Source: Adineta vaga
Taxonomy: Eukaryota > Rotifera
Direction of reading: 5' to 3'
DNA: 64,000 bases
NCBI GenBank assembly: GCA_021613535.1
Contig: CP075496.1
Span: 6,510,001-6,574,000, forward strand
Shown here one piece after another: positions 1 to 11,836 of the stretch. Numbering within the stretch: position 1 is the stretch's first letter; every line of letters begins with the position of its first letter. A program made the translations under genes and the position numbers. The notes under the pieces are model-generated. The model had not been told where the DNA came from. It was given only the letters and a program-made list of their open reading frames with translations, and ran no database searches.

Positions 1-3000
1 GTCGTAATGGCAAATGCATAAGTTCTTGTTTTAATATCATCACACAAAATAAACATTGAGACGACTATCCTGTCAGAATAGGAATAAAAAGAAAAGAAAA
101 TAGATTTCTTCTAACTTCCTTCGATTTGCTTGTTATGAACTATAAAAATGAAGTTTCAATCATAAAAATTTGCCTTCGTGTATGATAGTATTTAGACAAG
201 TGATTGACTCTACTTTGGAACGATTGTATCAAAAAATAATTTAATGAAATACTGAAAATACGGCATCTATTGAATGTAAATATATCAATCGTTTGCAATC
301 AAAACGGACTAATGTTTGCAATCGATGGAAAAATCTATTGTTTTTCTGTATCTTTGTAAAAAGTAACAAAAATTTTGTTGAATAAATCTAAGAAAAAGTA
401 AAATACACTATGAGAAATGGAGATCATCGATGATGCAATACATGTGATAAAGAAAATTCGAAATAATTCTACATATAGAGTTTAACATAGATAAATGGAT
501 AAAACTGATAGTAGAAAGTCATGGATTAGAAAGTATTCATTTACTTTTTCCGTTTATTTAATTTTTCACATGAGAGATTGATCAATCAGCTGACCATTCG
601 ATTTTCTATTACGAAAAGACAATAGAATTGGAGAGAATCTATATAAGTAAATGAACAAGTGCTTTTGACAAGAATGATTAGTGATAATGGACGCGTTAAC
701 ATATTTTTCTTTTTGTCCAAAAGAAAACAGAATATGTAGAATGTACATAATCAATCAATGAATTCAATTAATTGTGTCTATTCATCCGATGTTGTACTTG
801 CCATTACTAATTAGACTTTTTCTACAGAAAATATGTGTTGAGAGATCGACTCTATAGAATGCCTTGGTCTGAAACACGATCGAGATGACACCACCACTTT
901 ATGTCTCATTTACTTTTTCTTAGCGCAAACAAACAAGGCACATTGCATTATTCTTAGCTTCTTTACCAGTCAAATAAGCAAACAAAACGAACATCTATCT
1001 GAAGCAAAGATGGCAATCAAGCAAAAGATCTGACAACTATCCTCCTATAGACAATTGATTTTTTAAGATAGATCACATACGAATAGATATAGATTTTTAT
1101 AGTTTAAGAAAGAAAGGCAAAGAATGTGAATGACCTTAGATGAAAAGTTATTATTAAGAAGAAGAAGAAGAATAGGAAGGTTCTTTTCCCATCAAGTCAA
1201 TTTAGTGAATAATGTTTATATCAAACTATTAATGAACGTTCACAAAGATAAAATGCATTATTAGATTCAACATTATGTATGCGAATATAGATTCATATAA
1301 CATAAAAGAAAATGATTGACTATTAACAGATAATGAAGCGAAAGAATAAAGAAATAGTACTATTATGACAATAGTAATGCTATTAAGATTGCCTCCTAAA
1401 TAAGATCGATTCATTTAACAAACTAATTTTGTTGTTACTTACATTGTTTAATGAATGATGATTGATATAGAAAGGAATGCTTTACTCGATATATTCTTTT
1501 TGCGATAGTTTTATCGACGTTTCTTATCCTCAACTTTATTACTTTGATAGATTACAATGTCCTTCATTTTGCTTGAATCTCAAAGGCAAAGAATGCACAT
1601 ATCCATCTTATAATCCATTGAGATCTAAGAAACATTCTTTTGTCAAAGTGTACATCTCATTATTCATTCGTATGATGATAAGTAAATATAATTTACTAAT
1701 GCTTTACCGTTCATTTATTGGAACTTGACTATGTAATGGTAATAGAAGTACGCGACTTAATCGTCGCACAACTGCATATCGACTTGCACTCATCTTGGTT
1801 GATTTTGAATCATTCACTAAACTGGTTCTTTGCCAACGAGAAAAAGAGTACAAATGATTATATAAATAAAATCGTTCGATTCCTTCCTCTCGTATCTCTC
1901 ATCTCCATTTTCTTCTTTCTCTGCTTCTTTTTCTTCTTTTACCAATGATGAGAGAAAGATTTTCTTCGAAATACTTACGTTAATGATGTTTTTTTGTCTT
2001 TTGTTTTTCTTCCTATAGATTATACGAGCCTAGCACTCTCCATGCTCGTCATCAAGCAATGATCAATTAATATCCTTGGTCATATGTGTCAATGAAGATA
2101 TGTAGAGAGAATTATTATTTATGCAACATTAAAACATATGATTATGTCGATAGAACTGCGAGATTCAAAGACATTGACTTGTTTCCGCAACACAGCAGTC
2201 ATATTTAACTATTGGATTATTACAGCTCAGTGTCTTTTTTTATTGAAAAATGATGGAAAACGACTACATTCTTAATATTCATAAGAAGAGAAAAAGGATC
2301 CAGTAGTCGTTTGATTTCTTCTGTTTTGTTTGACATGCATGAAACATTATCTTTCGAATACATGTACAGAATGAAATTTTTTCATAAGATGAAAAACCGG
2401 AGACGAAAAGACAAGCGAGAGAATTATTATTACAAAAAAAAAATAAAGAAATAAATATTCATGAAAGACTTTGTTATAAATTTGTATTTATATATATGGA
2501 TTTAGAAAATGACTAAGTTTTAAAAAGAAAAAGAAAACATTTTTATGTAATTCGATCATTTTCTTGTGAAATATTTGTCGGTGTATTACTTCGATTGGAT
2601 GAAGTAAGACTACTAAAAAGAAAAAAAAAGATAATCATTGTTTCGTTTAGATTCAAGGATAAAATTATATCAATGTTGTTTTCTTAAGATGTAAGAAGAA
2701 ACTCCTATAAGCTTGATGCCAAGTCTTGATCTATGTCATTAGTTAGAGTAGTATTACAAAGTCTGTATGATAAACAAAGAATTGGACGGTTACTAATGCT
2801 AGACGATTCAGTGTTTGTTTGATCAAACTCTTATGGAAATAAAGAAAGAATCAGATATGACGAGGACAACTGGTTTTCTGTCTATATGGAGAATGAAGGA
2901 CATTAATCAACTAGTAAATTTCTATCGAAATTACGTTTGAATCAAGACATCGTATCAATTATAATTTACAGTATAGAAAATTGCTCAATAGAGTTGAGTT

Positions 3001-3515
3001 TTTCTTGTTCAAGGCTAGAGAAATTTCTATCTATTCATTGACTTTGACGGTAAAAAAAGAAAATGAGTTATCGAACCTTGACTAGACATTTAGATTCCAT
3101 TGTTTTGTCTCGATTTGAGGAGAACATCAGCCACCATGTCCAGAAATCATGCATGGCCTGATTTCTCATGACATTAATCGATCTTAATATGTCATATTAA
3201 GGAAAATTTACTCGAGAAAAGAATTCAAAAGGTCTTCTTCTATTAATTATAAATACTTCTATATGATCAACGTTTCTTCTTAATCGACTACATTTTACAA
3301 ATAACTCATTTAGTTTATGGCCTCTTCTTCTAATTGAACACATAGTCTTTTCAATGATCAATTCATATATAAAGTATTTTAACACTTTTTATAACGTTCA
3401 AAATATCGAACGGATCTATTTTCAAGGGAAATCTATCTCTAAATGAAAATGAGAATACAAAAAAAGACGATTCAACTGCCACTATCCTGATTATCTTTAT
3501 CAGTATCAAAGCTAA
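1..3515. other. Gene-free flank downstream of RUBCN
   Basis: I found no convincing coding region in this stretch. The short open frames (for example at 1477-1728 and 1718-1948) have no recognisable domain, no consistent splice sites and a base composition like their surroundings. There are short pyrimidine- or purine-rich runs and a (GAA)n run near 1150-1170. The segment abuts the 3' end of the minus-strand RUBCN gene, so its right edge probably includes that gene's 3' UTR. Confidence 0.6.
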
Positions 3516-6500
3516 TTACCTTCTAGTTTTATTTCTTTGACATTTTGGACAATGAAATTTTTTATATTCTCGACATTGATAATGAAAACATGATTGACAT
3601 ACTAAAATCGACGAGAGATTTTTCATATTATTTTTCAAAGAAATTCATATTTTACCTTGACAAACACTAGTTGTTTCTATATCAAATGGAAAAATAATGT
3701 CTTTTTCATTCATACATATTTCACATATAAATCCTTTCGCATGACACAATGCACATGTCATAACATGTTCACGTAAATTGACTACTATGGGTTCTAGCAC
3801 CTTAATTAAATCACCTGATTTAGTCTGTAGAAAAAATATACAAAGCTATATCGAAATATTTCGATTTTATATGGAGTTTACTTTAAATAAATCTTGAATT
3901 GAATACATTTGTGGATCAGAATAAATATATGTCGATAATTTTTGAAAAATTTGTTGAGAACTAATGAGAAACAAATGATGATGATGATTGGTTTGAAAAT
4001 GTACTTTACCCTTTTTCTTTGGCAAAACGGCATGTTAGAATATAATGACGAAGATAAAATAATGACCAACGTAGTTCACCTACTAATCTTAATTGTTTAC
4101 TTTTTTCAAATAATTTTACATTAAGATCATGAATATTAAATGATGGTTCACTACAAATACGATTTAAATAATCAAAAGCGAAATTTGATACACTATGTTT
4201 ATTGGAAAAATCCCATCGAGTTATGATATACGATGGTAGAAATGAACGTTTATCTGAATGACAACTACGACAAAAGTATTTCCCTATGAGAGAGAGAGAT
4301 AGAATATCTTGATTTATATTTGGAAAGAAAGAAGTCAGTTTACCAGTGTATTCACAATAACGATAACGATGAGCATAACCTTTCTCAACATGACGACCAC
4401 AACCAGCACATAGATAACTTTGTTTTTTTAATTGAATTTCACGACTAAGAAGAAAAGATTTATAGATAAGATCTAATTTTCCTTTGAAAGAGAATCTACA
4501 AGTCATACTTTGCAGGTTGATGAATGTGAAAGATCAATTGTTCGCGAGGTGGTGCCCATTGACTATTACCACGGCATAAAATCTTTAATATACGAAGTTT
4601 TAATCACTATAGACAATGAAATCTTTGATTTTACCCTTTGACCATCTTCGTTTGAAAGATAATCTTCACTAGGATCAACTGATATACCATCAGGCAAAGG
4701 TAATAACTTCAAATAAAAAAAACATATTTCAATTCAATAAAAAAACATAGCTCAAATAAGAATATTTACTTGTTGTGGTAAATCTTCATCATGTGGAATC
4801 ATCCAAAAGAGTTCAGGTGCAGTTGGAACTTTATAATTTTTCCATGTTTCCATTAATGATAAAGCTAAATAGTATACAAATACAAATAATTCAGAAAAGA
4901 AATAACATGTTTAGACAAGTACCAATGGATTCTGCAGAAGATTCTTGCAAACTAAAAGTAGATAAATTGAATTAAAGAATATTATCAATAGTTCTATTAC
5001 TTTAAACTTAAGAGAGAACTACGAACAGACCAATCGAAATTGTTCGGTGCTTCAGCTACAATGATCAATGTAGTTAAGGTGGATTTTTTGAAAAGAAGAA
5101 AACGATCACTAACTTGACTCTGTTATTTCCGGATTTTGATCGTGCTGCGATATTTCCATTGTAGAATTCTGAAAATTCATTCACATACACAATAAATTCA
5201 GACAGAACACTATTTTACTTTAGATTCATTATTTGTTAATAATTTTGAATTACAAGGAATATGGCGTTGTGTTGGTGGTGATGAACTACTATTTGACGAA
5301 GACGCATGTGTAGTTTCACACGGTGAACATAAACTAGTCATCGATGATGAAGACCATGATTGACCAAAAACTTTATTACATTGCTGAGTAAATTTCATTT
5401 GTTCAATAGCGGATATAATCGCTTCACTGAAGTAAAAATGAGCATTTTCCTGAAAGAGAAAAGATTTTTCTCTTCTCTGGAAGAATCATTAAAAAAAAGT
5501 TTACTTTTTCGACATCTGTCCGAGTTTTTAAATCACATTCGCGTATGTAATTATCCAATGTTTGGCCTTTTCGAGGCCACAGCAACGAGGAATGTGGAAG
5601 ACGAGAAGCTATAAAAAGAGAGTACTTTAATTATGTTATTCGAGACGAAAAAAAATGGATAAAATCAGGATTAAATTTTGTACTTATAAAATAATCAGAG
5701 TTCCATGACAAACGATATGCAGCTGTATGTTTTAAATTAATAAGTATGGATAGCGTAGGTGTGAAGAAAAACGAGAACATTTCATTTAGATAAACCGTCA
5801 TTCAATATAATAGAGTCATTTTTATTAGAATTCATGATATAGCTGTAAATGTCCTTCACTTTATATCCTTGAGTTTTACTAGCTTTCCATAAGGAAAAAG
5901 CACTATCCACTCCTTTACAAATTTTAAATTATTAAATCATGAACAGATTGAGTATTATAATAACTTTGTCATGTTGTCAATTATAATCTGTTAAATATAT
6001 TTCCGTTAGAACAAAGTGCGTAGGAAATTCATTCATAAACATACTTTTTCTCTTCAAACACTCCTACGAACTTTTACAATGTTTATAATTGAATTCATTA
6101 TACACTAGTTAATTGCACCTTAAATAAACGACCGAGTTAATTTAAAAGGTTTTCTTTTGTGTTTTAAGCAATGATTTTGTTCAGAAAAATTCCGGTAGTA
6201 ATGTGTGTATATTGTGAATATTTGTATTAATCTTTGTCTTTCTAGTATTATACTACGATAGGATCAAATAGTTTGTATTTCCTAGTAATATTGACCATTC
6301 TTTCTCCTTAAATAACCGATTGAAAGATAAATCTGAGATTTTATAATTTTGTTGGAAATATGCGAATTTCAGTACCAATTTTTTTATAAAAGAGCTTATA
6401 TGTGACTTTCTATTCATTAGTAAAATGTCTTTCTGTAAGTAATTTTTGTTAATATCGTAGAAATGAATCAAAACTTCCGTCAGAACCCTAGAGACATCCA

Positions 6501-9500
6501 CTTGAATCGATAATATGTTTCAGTATATTTATAAAAAGTTTTTCCAATAATGAATTCAGGTGTACTTCTACTTCTGACATTCTAGGAAAAAAATTCAATT
6601 ACATAAAGTGTGTTCTATTAAATCTAATGAAGCATTTCTTCTCTTCCTTTTTAACGTTCTTCTTTCAGTAATAGTAGTAGTAGTAGTAGTAGGAGAGTAT
6701 TTTCTCTGGCAGAATGTAAGTAACATATTACACCTCATATTCATATAGCTTTTCTTAACAATGAATTAGTATAAACTTGAAAGATAAAGAACTATCTCCT
6801 AAAGATTACCTCGTATTGGACTATCATTTGTAGTAAATGTTGTAAAACTTTGATCCATTGGTGAGGTTGAATTAGTAGATAATGCTGTTTCTTCATTGTT
6901 AATTACAGATGATGATGATTGATTGTTCTGATCTTTTTCATCAATCAATGTTATTTCACTTGATATTGATTGACGATTAGTTCGAAGATTTGTTGCTTGT
7001 CCTAAAGTTAAGCGTGTTTGTTTATTTTGATCGCATATATCTCCACGAGAATCGTAACTTGATCCATATGAACCGCACTCATCCGATTGAAAATAGGATA
7101 TGCTTGGAATGTTTTTATTCTCATCATGCATAGGAATAGATGGTGGGGGCGGTGAAGTGACACGTAAACGATTTAAATTAAGAGAATCTTTAGGAAGAGA
7201 AAATATGGGATCACTATGAATACGACGATGAAGAATACGTTGTTGAGCAAGAGGATCTAGAAAAAAAAACATGAGAAATTCTCTTTGAAATCGAATATTG
7301 TTGCTTCTTACGGAGTTTTTGTCGACTATCATCTTTAGTTGTATCGTTTGAGACTATAATCGGTGAGAAGATTTTTGAAGGTGGTGATGGAAGATTATTT
7401 GAAGGACTTGTTAGATCATTGATTATTACGATTGGATTGTATCCCGTAATAGACTAGAAACACATAAAGTACTTAGATGTGAAAAGAGTGTATCCTTTTT
7501 TCTCTTCTTATTTTACCAATTTAGGATCAATATCAATAAGTAATGACGGATCACTGTGTTCAACAGCTCGTATACATAGAAGAAATGCTTGATAAAATAC
7601 GGATGTACGCATAAAAGCATAACCTTAAAAAAAAAGAACATCTTGTGTTTTAATATTTTCCCAGAAAAAAAAAAACTTTTTCCAATGAATATCCGACGGC
7701 AAGCATACTCGATTGAAATTAGTTGTTATTTCATTAAATTCAATCGTTATAAACTTGAGTAGTATTTATTCCTGATCATATCCGATTAGAATCATTACAG
7801 TCACAACGCCTACACATATTCTTTTATTTTCCTTTGCATTCAACATCCGGTAGTTGACTCTATTCTTTTCTTTTGTCTTCTAATTCTAATCTGTCATAGC
7901 TATTCAATCATCCGTATTACTATAATTTTCTCCATTCACCAGTTGAAACTTCATAGCTGGCCTTGGTGCCAATCATTGTATAATTAATTTTGTTTTCTAC
8001 GTGATTAGAAGACGGAGAGAAGAATGTTAAAGTATTGAAATAGTCTGTTTGTCTTCTTTTTCTTTTTATTCTTATGTTCGAGGAAAAATGATATACATAA
8101 AGATATTATTTGTCTCGATTGCTAACAAATGATTTCCTCTTTCTGTCATGATTTTCTCCTGATATTTTAGAATTTTTCTAGAAAGAAAGACACTTTTTCA
8201 TTTTGTCCTACTAATTACAAAAATTATGGCACTTTGTTCACCATTATAATACTATGTAAGTATACATACATTCATCTTTGTTCATTCCATGGAAAGAATT
8301 ACAAAACAAGTCTTTTATTTTAATGAGTAGTTCATAATAAAGATTAAAAGCTTCATCGAAATTTATATAACTTCATCTATTCATACAAATTTTTCCTTTA
8401 TCTCACCTTTGCATGTCATGGTGGGTGTTAAATTTCTCTCTTTTGTCAATTCACAATTGATTCTCAAAGGAAAACTAAAATCAGTTGAAAACTTGTTCGT
8501 ATTTAATTAGTCAATACTTCATATCTATCATCTATTATTTCTATTCTTTTTCTATTTATCTATCTATTTCATTCTATATCTTTTTTTTTCTCTCCATTTT
8601 GTTAGTATAGAATAAAGAAACACAGAACGACAATACAATATAGTGTAATAACTATCAAGAACAAAGAAGAAGAAGAAGAGTTGTTCAGTATCAATCAATG
8701 CTCTTCTTCTTCCATTCAACGATTAACCAAACTTCTTCGTCGCCTAATCGCGTCGCATCTCTCCTATTATTTGTTGTACTTGTCTGCTGTATATTACCAT
8801 CTAATATATCCAATGCTTATCCTCTATCTTCGTCTTTATTAGCAAGTTTTAACAATGACAACGGGATTACGAATATTATTCATCGACGACAGTTAATATT
8901 CGATAGACAATTTTCGAATGATCAATACATTGATCGAAATAAACGTGGTACTGGCTTCTATATTGTACGTCAAGGAGATTATATTGTTCTCATTCCCGAT
9001 TCAAATCATCATTTTACAAAAAATATACGTCATTATATCGGTCGTCGACGTTAGATGAATTTATATCTATTTCATTTTTCGATAGTTATCATCTGAAAAA
9101 ATTGTTTATTCCAAACAGCAGAAAATAAAATAAAAAAAGAACACTTTAAAAATAAACACTAAAACACTTACTATAATAATAGTTTGGAAGTAAATCATTA
9201 TCATTAATAGCACAAGATAATTGTTGAGATAAACATTGACTAATCACTGATTGATCAATCCATTGTTCGACTGATAAGCGAATATTTTCTTTAGAATAGA
9301 TATCTTGCAGTAAGCGAATATAACGTTGAGAATTAGCATTCAAACGAACAATTAATTGCCATAATTGTTCATATATATCTCCGGTATTCTATAAAACAAA
9401 ACGATTCGTAAGAATTTTCTATAGTTTTCATTTCTAGTACTCATTTCATATTTAAGAATTAATCATTATTTTCGATATTAATACGGAAACATCTAATCTC

Positions 9501-11085
9501 TACCTGAATTTTTATATATTAATTAAAAAGAATAACAAATGACAATGAGCTTTATATAGTCTAATACAAAAACTACGAGTAATCATATTGCATCATTTAA
9601 ATACAATATTAGCAGACATCTAGTTTATATTTCTATATGCACTGCATCGAGTAGTAGAAATTCGAACAATGAACTAGTCGATCGTGTCAGATTTTAGACG
9701 TAGGTGTATGAGAATGTTTTCAATTAAATTAACAATTTTTTCGTATCTCTTCACACTCATAATCAATGATAAACAGAAATTAGTTAAATATAGAATTAAT
9801 ATAAAAATTACATAGACACACATTGAAAGATCTATCAAAAAATAGATCATATAATGAGATCATCAAACAATTCATGCGAAGCACTTAGAAGTTTTTATGT
9901 AGGATTACTTGACGTAATAGAAAGAGAGAAACAAAAAAATAGTTACAGTGAAATCCCCATAGAATTCGTTATAAAATACTATCTACTGTCAATGAAAGTT
10001 TCATGATGAAAAAAAGATGTGAACTGTGATCTGTCACGATTGGTATAGGGCGGGAGTGACAAAACAGTTTTCTTTCATGTCTTTTCCGTGTTCAATTGTT
10101 GAATGAATGCCAGAAGCTATCCACTCAACTAGTACATTGAAGTTGCAATGAAGAATGTCATTAACTATGAAGATTATACAAGAAAAATTAATTGAAATGT
10201 TCAATTGACTTGACACTTTTGGAAGTTTATTCTAAACAAAATGTCAATCACATAAGCACTTTTTCTATCTACATATGTCTTAGAAATTACCATTGACTTA
10301 CTTATTTTCAGTAACAGAAAGAGATTATGAATCAATCTATTTCTAAACATGAATTTTCTTCTCATTATATATTGTCACTAATTTACTTTTCAAATCCAGC
10401 ATGATCTTTACGTAATTTTCACTATTTAAGAAATGTCTACTATTATAAAACTGTCCTAAACATGAACAGATGTTTTGAATAAGAATAACCTTAACTTATC
10501 ATTCCATATTAGACTGTCTATGAAATGAATTTATGCCTATCCATCTTTACTTGATAGAATTAATTAATACATAATGAAAAAGAAGCGATGTTTAATCCTT
10601 TTATAATTACTGAAGATAATTGATAGATATTTGTTAATACTTTAAGATAGACTGAAATTTTACTTCATATTACATTAGTCATATCGATAATGAAAATTTT
10701 CATATAATCAATATCTCGATTCCAGTACCTTAAGCTTCTTTTAAGCTTTAATTAGTATTTTTTATCAGAAAATAAAAACTTAACCGACAAATAAAATTCT
10801 TTCTAAGTACTTCTTCAACTCTTATTTCATGTTTAATCGATTAGTAAGAAATTTCAACAAATGATATACCTCTTTAAGACCATGTGATAGAATTGCTAGA
10901 ATAGCCAATCGAAGTCGTTCAATAGCGCCATATTTTGTTGTTAACGAATCACCTCGAAATTGAATCAATAATTCAACTGTTGATTTGATATTTGATAGAA
11001 GATTATTCACAGATGGAAGTCTAAATAATTGAATATTTAATTAATAACATCAAATTGATATTAAACAAACTTACGATGTATTCAT
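3516..11085 (-). CDS. RUBCN: Rubicon (RUN and Rubicon-homology domain autophagy regulator)
   Basis: Rubicon binds the Vps34/UVRAG PI3-kinase complex and Rab7 on late endosomes and dampens autophagosome maturation. Nineteen exons join in phase: 11085-11075, 11020-10870, 9388-9172, 7623-7517, 7453-7312, 7256-6810, 5608-5505, 5449-5219, 5168-5114, 5055-5001, 4951-4923, 4864-4770, 4706-4635, 4582-4509, 4444-4344, 4283-4010, 3960-3882, 3824-3656, 3601-3516. The first exon is only 11 nt (ATG AAT ACA TC) and fits phase 2 into the RUN domain (KYGAIERLRLAILAILSHGL). The middle is Ser/Pro-rich linker, then ENAHFYFSEAIISAIEQMK, the PLPDG and QWAPPREQLIF stretches typical of Rubicon, and the zinc-binding Rubicon-homology domain (CAGC, YCEYTG, KYFCRSCH, WDF, VSNFA, TCRFA). 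The C-terminal Cys cluster ends FHCPKCQRNKTRR. The exon start at 4582 was chosen because the next upstream acceptor would include an in-frame TGA. A small gene is nested in the 9171-7624 intron. Confidence 0.92.
6668..6692. repeat. (GTA)n microsatellite
   Basis: A short GTA/TAG trinucleotide run lies in the 1.2-kb RUBCN intron between the exons ending at 6810 and starting at 5608. The rest of that intron shows no other structure. Confidence 0.8.
8698..9054 (+). CDS. Putative secreted, amidated peptide precursor nested in a RUBCN intron
   Basis: A 118-residue uninterrupted frame lies on the strand opposite RUBCN, wholly inside the intron between its exons 9388-9172 and 7623-7517. A hydrophobic core at residues 21-33 followed by SNISNA suggests signal-peptide cleavage near residue 40. 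Residues 63-64 (RR) and 82-83 (KR) are dibasic sites. Residues 84-114 would be a 31-residue mature peptide beginning GTGFYIVRQGDYIV and ending NIRHYI. It is followed by Gly115 and Arg116-118 at the very C-terminus, the classic amidation and processing signal. There are no cysteines after the signal peptide. A polyadenylation signal AATAAA lies at about 9124, 70 nt past the stop. I do not recognise the peptide family. It could be a neuropeptide or hormone precursor, or less likely a chance frame. Signal peptide, dibasic pair, G-RRR end and poly(A) signal together argue for a real gene. Confidence 0.62.
   Translation: MLFFFHSTINQTSSSPNRVASLLLFVVLVCCILPSNISNAYPLSSSLLASFNNDNGITNIIHRRQLIFDRQFSNDQYIDRNKRGTGFYIVRQGDYIVLIPDSNHHFTKNIRHYIGRRR
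9124..9129 (+). terminator. Poly(A) signal of the nested peptide gene
   Basis: AATAAA on the plus strand follows the stop codon by about 70 nt and sits just before the next RUBCN exon (minus strand). It would confine the nested transcript to the intron. Confidence 0.45.
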
Positions 11086-11836
11086 TCTTTAAAAAAACCA
11101 TAAAAATTCGAAAATTGTTTCTAAATCATATTGATAAATTTTATTCAATCTAAAGAAGGAAAAGATAAGTCCATGAATTAGTTCATACTATTTCGATTTA
11201 TATCGAAAGCAAACAAAGATATATGAAGATGATATTCTAAGTAAGAAAAACACAAAGATCATATCTGGATACGATCAATAAAGAAAATATCATCTCCTTC
11301 GTTTTCCAAAGTTAATTGTTGTAAATAAAGAATCGTTTATGAATTGATTGGAACATTTGTTTCTATATTTTATTGCAAAACTAAACTGAACTTGACAAGA
11401 TAAATAATCTATATGTATTTAAAACTTTTAAGAAAATATCTGGAATAGAAAAATGTCGTGTTTTTTTTCAGTAAAACATCAACTTTGTCGTACAATTTCT
11501 TTCAATATCATCTATATTTATCGTTTAATAAAGAGTTTCATATTTTTTTCCAATACAATTTTTAATTTATTCCAAAATTTTCCTTTTATTTTATTCTTCA
11601 ATAAAAACAATCTGTTTAGATTATTTTCCTCGGAAATTTTCAATTAGTCGAAAGTAGAAAAATAAACATCATGTGTGTCGATCCATGTTTTACCCATCCT
11701 ATTTTTCTTTCCTCCAATCTGTTTGGAGAGGAGCACGAGCAAACATGTTTGTCTGTCAAAATATAAACTTACATTTATTTTCATGATCTACATGAAATGA
11801 TTACAATTCTATTTATTGTTGGATTTTTCTTTATAG
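11086..11836. promoter_or_regulatory. Divergent spacer between RUBCN and DCP2
   Basis: RUBCN reads leftward from 11085 and the first resolved DCP2 exon begins at 11837. The intervening 750 bp are AT-rich and must hold both promoters and the 5' end of DCP2. An open frame at 11453-11647 is composed mainly of Phe, Ile and Asn and looks like translated AT-rich DNA. I see no clear TATA box. Confidence 0.4.

Noticed and set aside
1477-1948. Open frames of 83 and 76 codons in the left flank
   Set aside because: No domain, no splice or poly(A) support, and phenylalanine-rich translation typical of T-rich DNA.
4583-4610. RUBCN acceptor at 4607
   Set aside because: It places TGA in frame directly at the exon start; the acceptor giving exon 4582 keeps the frame and the conserved sequence.
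11453-11647. 64-codon frame between RUBCN and DCP2
   Set aside because: Composed of Phe/Ile/Asn from AT-rich sequence; no connection to the DCP2 exons.
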